Shown here: positions 5,929 to 10,078 of the stretch, one piece after another
How the letters are laid out: the number at the start of each line of letters is the position of its first letter
How positions within the stretch are numbered: the stretch's first letter is position 1
NCBI GenBank assembly: GCA_937927445.1
Contig: CALAOB010000124.1
Location: forward strand, 1 to 10,078
Length of the DNA stretch: 10,078 bases
Direction: 5' to 3'
Source of the DNA: an uncultured Oribacterium sp.
GTDB taxonomy: Bacteria; Bacillota; Clostridia; Lachnospirales; Lachnospiraceae
The notes under the pieces: model-generated
Seen by the model: only the letters and a program-made list of their open reading frames with translations
Database searches by the model: none
Told to the model about the DNA's origin: nothing
Made by a program: the position numbers and the translations under genes

Positions 5929-6939
5929 TTATAACAGCCTCAGCTTATTCACAAATTCCTCTGTGTTCACCACTACTCCTGCGGATTCATCCGTCAGGAG
6001 TCCATCATCTGTTAAAAGCTGTGTATCCAGTACCGATTTGATTGACACAGCAATGCTCACACAAGAAGCGATTGTTTTTCTGGATTCAACGGTATAACAG
6101 CTGTAGTCATATCCTTCATTCTTTACGATATCTTCCATCTTATAGATATACGGTAGGAAATAAGTATCCAGTCTTGCCAGCAGATTATAAAACATATAGG
6201 TTCTACGGCGAATGGCCTCGCACTGTTTAGATGCTGTATCCATCTGTTCAGCAAGCTGCACCGCTTCCAGTTGATTGATTTTTGCCTGGTCAAGATTCTT
6301 ATCTGCTGCTTTTCCTGCTACCAGCCCCATCACAAGTAGTGCTGGACCTGCAACGAGACCACCCAATACCATTGCACCGCCTGCCATGCCCCATCCACCG
6401 GCGGCCAGAGAGCCTCCACCAAAGAACGCAAGTGTGGCATTTGTGGCTGCCGCCCCACTAAGCGATGCAATCGCCGTTCCTGTCGAGGCACAGGCCAGTG
6501 CCTGTACTGCACCGTATGCTCCGAAAGCGGCCAATGCTCCACCTGCCGTTCCGGCCACACCGCCACCTGCAAGCGGAATAGCAAAATTACAAAGATTTCT
6601 GAGTTCTACAAAATCTTTACTGTCGATATGGAACTTACTCAATTCGTTTAAACCGTCCGTCTCGCGGAAGTCTACATTTTTCAGCTTTGTAAAGGTATCC
6701 AGAAACTGCGTCATATTCTCATTCAGCAAGAATACCTTTTCCTCACCGAGCTCCTTCAATGCTGCACTGCAGCTTAACCGCTGCGTGTTAAGCATCTCAG
6801 TGGATTCCTCAACAACCTGGTTCGCTGATTTATTTATTTGATTCGCAGTATGTGCATCTATACCGGCTTTTACTGCTTTACCTGCACCTACAGAGCCGGT
6901 CGCTGCCGCAATTCCTATAAATACTAAAGGCAATGGCAT
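5929..6939 (-). CDS. Glycine/alanine-rich, possibly membrane-inserting protein of unknown function
   Basis: The 336-residue protein has three parts. A short hydrophobic N-terminus (residues 3-20, LPLVFIGIAAATGSVGAG) is followed by a mostly helical polar region (about 25-115). The centre is a long Gly/Ala-rich hydrophobic core (about 119-212) containing GTAIASLSGAAATNATLAFFGGGSLAAGG in overlapping pieces (154-182) and many small-xxx-small steps of the glycine-zipper kind. A helical C-terminal region (213-336) holds QCEAIRRRTYMFYNLLARLD. Proteins with this core are common in bacteria, often annotated only as hypothetical or glycine-zipper proteins; I know no assigned function. The start is supported by GAGAGG 8 nt upstream, 14 bp after the TerB-like gene. 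No clear terminator follows the stop codon. Membrane association is inferred from composition only. Confidence 0.8.
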   Translation of the reverse strand: MPLPLVFIGIAAATGSVGAGKAVKAGIDAHTANQINKSANQVVEESTEMLNTQRLSCSAALKELGEEKVFLLNENMTQFLDTFTKLKNVDFRETDGLNELSKFHIDSKDFVELRNLCNFAIPLAGGGVAGTAGGALAAFGAYGAVQALACASTGTAIASLSGAAATNATLAFFGGGSLAAGGWGMAGGAMVLGGLVAGPALLVMGLVAGKAADKNLDQAKINQLEAVQLAEQMDTASKQCEAIRRRTYMFYNLLARLDTYFLPYIYKMEDIVKNEGYDYSCYTVESRKTIASCVSIAVSIKSVLDTQLLTDDGLLTDESAGVVVNTEEFVNKLRLL

Positions 6940-6953
6940 CTTCTATACCTCTC

Positions 6954-7772
6954 TTAAAGCATAACCAAGACTTTCGCCGCAAGCAGAATGTCTGCTCGGC
7001 GCTTCTCAAGCTCTTTTACCTGTTTTTCAATGGCAAGATAAGTCCTGTCTGTCCCCTTGATCCATGTGATTTCCTTTTCAATATCGCTAATAGTTAATAC
7101 ACTGCTTTCCATCTCCAGAAAGACATCCTTTGCAATGTTCAGCTTCTGAACGATATCCTTAAGGATATTATGCTCTTCCTCACCATACTCTCGATCACTA
7201 TTTGCAATAGTCAGCAGGTCCCAAAGCAGGAGCTTCGGTGTTACATAACCATTTTTCGAGACCTGTTCTTCGGATAAAGCCGTTTCAATTCCATTCTTGA
7301 TTGCATCATAATAATCACTCGTACCAGTGGTTTTATCCATCTGGGCCTCGCACTCTTTTATGAGCGTTTCTTTATGCGCTTCAAAATCCGGATCCAGTTC
7401 CATGCCAATCAGATTGAACTTTTCCTCTTCATCTGCTGTAATCTTCCTGTCAATCGCCATCAGATAGTAAAAGATTTTAACTGCATTCTGTGGAGCGATC
7501 AGCACCATATCTGTTGCTTCAACAGCCGTTTTTTCCGCGGTGGCTTTCTTTTCAGCTTTCTTTTCAGCAATATCTGCTTTTGTTTGCTCTGCAGCACTTT
7601 TTACAGATGCTGAGATCCTGTCCGCTTCTCTCTTTGTTGCATCCTTTAAAGTTTTTGCTCCAGACTCAGCTTTTTCAGCACCGATCTCCACTGCTGTGGC
7701 AGCTTTTTCTGTTGCCTTCTTTGCCACATCACCAGTTTTTTTCAAAATGTCGCTTAAATAGAGTTTTGCCAT
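6954..7772 (-). CDS. TerB-like protein with long N-terminal charged helix
   Basis: A 272-residue protein. Residues 13-87 are a low-complexity Lys/Ala/Glu-rich stretch (repeated AEKKAEKKA-like steps) that should form one long amphipathic or LEA-like helix. Residues about 95-225 look like a TerB-type helical domain: the acidic loop in AIDRKITADEEEKF (106-119) and its counterpart ANSDREYGEEEHNIL (190-204) sit in the two places where TerB proteins carry their paired acidic motifs. The C-terminus (about 228-272) is another helix with LEKRRADILLA. TerB domains are known from tellurite-resistance and related stress or phage-response clusters; tellurite itself is not implied. The start is clear: AGGAGG ends 5 nt before the ATG and overlaps the stop codon of the protease gene, indicating translational coupling. 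Confidence 0.78.
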   Translation of the reverse strand: MAKLYLSDILKKTGDVAKKATEKAATAVEIGAEKAESGAKTLKDATKREADRISASVKSAAEQTKADIAEKKAEKKATAEKTAVEATDMVLIAPQNAVKIFYYLMAIDRKITADEEEKFNLIGMELDPDFEAHKETLIKECEAQMDKTTGTSDYYDAIKNGIETALSEEQVSKNGYVTPKLLLWDLLTIANSDREYGEEEHNILKDIVQKLNIAKDVFLEMESSVLTISDIEKEITWIKGTDRTYLAIEKQVKELEKRRADILLAAKVLVML

Positions 7773-7781
7773 AACCGCCTC

Positions 7782-10013
7782 CTACAAAATCAATGCCTCG
7801 TCCGAGTCCATGAGATCATCAAATTCCTTCTGTGACGCAAATTGTGGCTTTCTACCGAGTACTCTTTGAATAACGACATTTCCCCTGATTACAAGGTCAG
7901 CATCTCCACTTTTCATGCCCTGATTCATATAGTCAAAGCCTGTCAGGAATTCTTCGATATCCTCTGCAAGGTAATTCGATACCCGTTCCTCAAGAGCCGT
8001 CCGGTATGCCGAGAAACGTTCAATCACAGCTGCTGTCTTTGCATTCGTGAGAATAAGTTTCTCACGAATCAGTTGTGCTTCTTTCTGCTCATTTGACACT
8101 TCCTTTACGATAGCGAGCGTAGCTCTTCCTGCTCCGACATAATTGAATCTCGATACAAAGATACCGGAAAACATAACCCAGTTTCCACAGGATTCAATCG
8201 CTGCATGTACAGCAGCATCTGCAGTATCTGCCATGGTGAATGTCATGCTGGATATCATCAGCATTCTGTCAATCACACGATTGCCGAATGGCATCGTACT
8301 TTTCCAATCAATATCTTTCAGGTTGTTATGCTCACCTGTCTCAAGCCCCAGCCTGCTTACAAAGAAAAGAATTCTTGTATAAATTTCATTAAAGATCACC
8401 GGAACGCTTTGTTTACCCAGTTCCTTGTACAGGCAGAGTTCATGACGTAAATCCAACTTCTGATTTTCATACAGGTCATTTATGAATGCCGGGAGTCCTG
8501 AGTCCTTCAGAATGGGAAGACCTGCCACTTCATACAGGAATGATACAAACACCCCCGGTATTCCCATGCCTCCATCGGCAGTATTCCTGGAACCGCCCAT
8601 GTCACTTACAAGATGTCCGAACCACTTGTCCGCACACTTGGCGATTTCAAGAAGCAGCGGTGTTGATGCAGCAAAGTGAGCGATCCCCCGAAGTGCCTTT
8701 GGAATCTCCTCTCCAGTCGCTTCATGATAAGACTTTTCTCCCAGCGTCACCAGCCAGTTCAAGACCCCGGTAATAACAGCTGGTGTCAATGTTTCTACAA
8801 TATCTCTTGCATCTGTTTTAACCAGTGTAAAATGCCATTCACCCTCTTTGTTTACGAAAGTGCCGATTCTCAGAAGCTGAACAATAATCGAAGACAGCAG
8901 CCCTACCGGCGTCGGATGATGCGCAAGATCCGCCAGATGATGATTTCTGGCAGATACGCCGATTCCAGCGCCCTTCCAGACATCATCCTGTGGCACCGAG
9001 AATTTCTTCTCCAGATCACTGATACATTTCTTCAAACGGTCTCCTCCCAGGCCTCTGGCATGGGCATATTCCTGTATGAAATTGTTAACCTGCTGATGTG
9101 AAAGCGCCAGACTTCTTCCATCAAATGTCGCTGCTCCGACAAAGGTCGAATCAATACCCCCCGCATAGAGTCCGCTGATTATTCCCAGCGCATAGTCCGC
9201 TTTATATCCATCAAAGGTATATCTCTCCAGCTGCTTATCTATCTGTGCAAGTGCTGCATCAATCTGTGCCTCCGAAGGCTGCACTGTGCTGTTTACCGGA
9301 GTCATTCCGGAGTCCACCTTGCATGTAATCTCCGCAGCTACAATTTCTTCCTCTGCCAGGTCAGAATGCTTTGCCATAGCCTGCTGATAGGTTCCATTCA
9401 GGATACTCTTGAAGTAGTCCGTTTTTGACCATTCACAGCATTCATACACTCGCGTTGCCAGAAGCGGATGGGAATCACCACTGACTACCATCTGCTCGAT
9501 GGCCTTATTATCTCTGGTATCATTCACGAATGTGTGAAGATCCACTGCCTGCTTTATAAATTCTTCCCGGTTGATGTTGTCATAGCCATGAATTCGGATT
9601 AAAGCGTCTACCATCGTCTCTGATTTTCCATCACAGAGAATCGCTGCTCGATCCGCAGACAGCTCACTGCATCGATTCCAGAACAAAAAAGCATTCACAA
9701 GTCCCGGCGTAATAAAGCGGCGAACTGCACTCATATATCCGAAAGGACTTTCATTTAATCTGGCAATCACGTTCGCCACGATGGAATGATACAGATAATG
9801 TTTGCAGGCGATATGTCCGCACTCATGTGCGAGTACACTGGCAATCTGAGCCGATGAAAGATGACTGACCAGACTAGACGTTACATAAATACATGGATTG
9901 CTCGTTCCCATCGTCGCCGCATTCATTTCCTCGTTCTTAACGTAATACAGCTCCGGAACCGCAATTCCCAGCTTATCGCATATTGGCGGTAACAGCTTGT
10001 AGATTTCCGGCAT
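7782..10013 (-). CDS. M48-family zinc metalloprotease fused to uncharacterised domains
   Basis: The 743-residue protein opens with an M48 peptidase domain (about 1-200). It has the zinc site HECGH (63-67, within SVLAHECGHIACKH), the third ligand E117 in ELSADRA, and the late motif SHPLLATRV (181-189). The central part (about 265-560) is an uncharacterised domain with GIISGLYAGGIDSTFVG (277-293), HHLADLAHHPTPVGL (358-372) and the Gly-rich block GHLVSDMGGSRNTADGGMG (466-484). A helical C-terminal module (about 635-743) ends in the acidic tail DDLMDSDEALIL. I recall the central and terminal blocks from unannotated bacterial proteins, but know no function. The ATG has a modest GGAG 10 nt upstream. 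M48 relatives often have more residues before PEIYKLLPP, so the N-terminus may be shortened. It is the first gene of the cassette; its promoter is not in the window. Confidence 0.88.
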   Translation of the reverse strand: MPEIYKLLPPICDKLGIAVPELYYVKNEEMNAATMGTSNPCIYVTSSLVSHLSSAQIASVLAHECGHIACKHYLYHSIVANVIARLNESPFGYMSAVRRFITPGLVNAFLFWNRCSELSADRAAILCDGKSETMVDALIRIHGYDNINREEFIKQAVDLHTFVNDTRDNKAIEQMVVSGDSHPLLATRVYECCEWSKTDYFKSILNGTYQQAMAKHSDLAEEEIVAAEITCKVDSGMTPVNSTVQPSEAQIDAALAQIDKQLERYTFDGYKADYALGIISGLYAGGIDSTFVGAATFDGRSLALSHQQVNNFIQEYAHARGLGGDRLKKCISDLEKKFSVPQDDVWKGAGIGVSARNHHLADLAHHPTPVGLLSSIIVQLLRIGTFVNKEGEWHFTLVKTDARDIVETLTPAVITGVLNWLVTLGEKSYHEATGEEIPKALRGIAHFAASTPLLLEIAKCADKWFGHLVSDMGGSRNTADGGMGIPGVFVSFLYEVAGLPILKDSGLPAFINDLYENQKLDLRHELCLYKELGKQSVPVIFNEIYTRILFFVSRLGLETGEHNNLKDIDWKSTMPFGNRVIDRMLMISSMTFTMADTADAAVHAAIESCGNWVMFSGIFVSRFNYVGAGRATLAIVKEVSNEQKEAQLIREKLILTNAKTAAVIERFSAYRTALEERVSNYLAEDIEEFLTGFDYMNQGMKSGDADLVIRGNVVIQRVLGRKPQFASQKEFDDLMDSDEALIL

Positions 10014-10078
10014 CTGATTCTCACTCCAAAATTGAAATTCGAAATGCTACTCCTCTAATCGCAAGTTGCATTTAGTCT
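10014..10078. other. Upstream edge of the M48 gene
   Basis: These 65 bp contain GAGGAG followed at once by TAG (10047-10049 on the minus strand) in the protease frame, perhaps the end of a preceding gene with an overlapping ribosome binding site. No ATG, GTG or TTG in the protease frame lies between this stop and the ATG at 10013. The 11 codons between them end in Ser-Glu-Asn-Gln, which looks like natural protease sequence. No promoter is recognisable. Confidence 0.45.

Noticed and set aside
10021..10071. 16-codon minus-strand reading frame (MQLAIRGVAFRISILE) just before the M48 gene.
   Set aside because: Too short and without a visible ribosome binding site; nothing supports a leader peptide.

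Overview
The window looks like a chromosomal segment of a Gram-positive anaerobe of the class Clostridia, probably Lachnospiraceae-like. That placement is an inference from protein style (the clostridial form of the nicotinamidase-like hydrolase, a 7TM-GAF-GGDEF cyclase with a YMDLNGLKKMND core), strong AGGAGG-type ribosome binding sites and intrinsic terminators. No rRNA, tRNA, CRISPR array or insertion sequence is visible. Every convincing gene lies on the minus strand, so the biological reading order runs from high to low coordinates.

Block 1 (about 5930-10078) is an accessory-looking cassette of three tightly packed genes. In order they are a large M48-type zinc metalloprotease fused to uncharacterised domains (7782-10013), a TerB-like protein with a long Lys/Ala/Glu-rich N-terminal helix (6954-7772), and a protein with a roughly 95-residue Gly/Ala-rich hydrophobic core (5929-6939). 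The gaps are 9 and 14 bp, which indicates one co-translated unit. The cassette is AT-richer than the metabolic genes beside it. It is the best candidate here for an undescribed system: a protease, a Ter-type signalling or stress protein and a possible membrane-active partner.

Block 2 (about 3624-5884) is an NAD salvage pair: a nicotinamidase-like cysteine hydrolase (nicotinamide to nicotinate) followed by nicotinate phosphoribosyltransferase (nicotinate to NaMN). Each gene is preceded by a copy of the same 35-bp sequence and by two copies of an 11-mer (AAAACGGGGCA on the coding strand) spaced exactly 33 bp apart. This suggests a shared, undescribed regulatory element.

Block 3 (1763-3601) is a self-contained diguanylate cyclase transcription unit. 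It has a near-consensus promoter, a terminator-like hairpin inside its short 5' leader (a candidate attenuator) and a strong terminator after the stop codon.

Block 4 (1-1761) is the beginning of a histidine biosynthesis operon: a near-consensus promoter whose -35 box adjoins the previous terminator, a leader of about 210 nt, hisC, then hisB running off the window edge. The two clear promoters (for the cyclase and for hisC) share the same boxes, spacer length and flanking bases.
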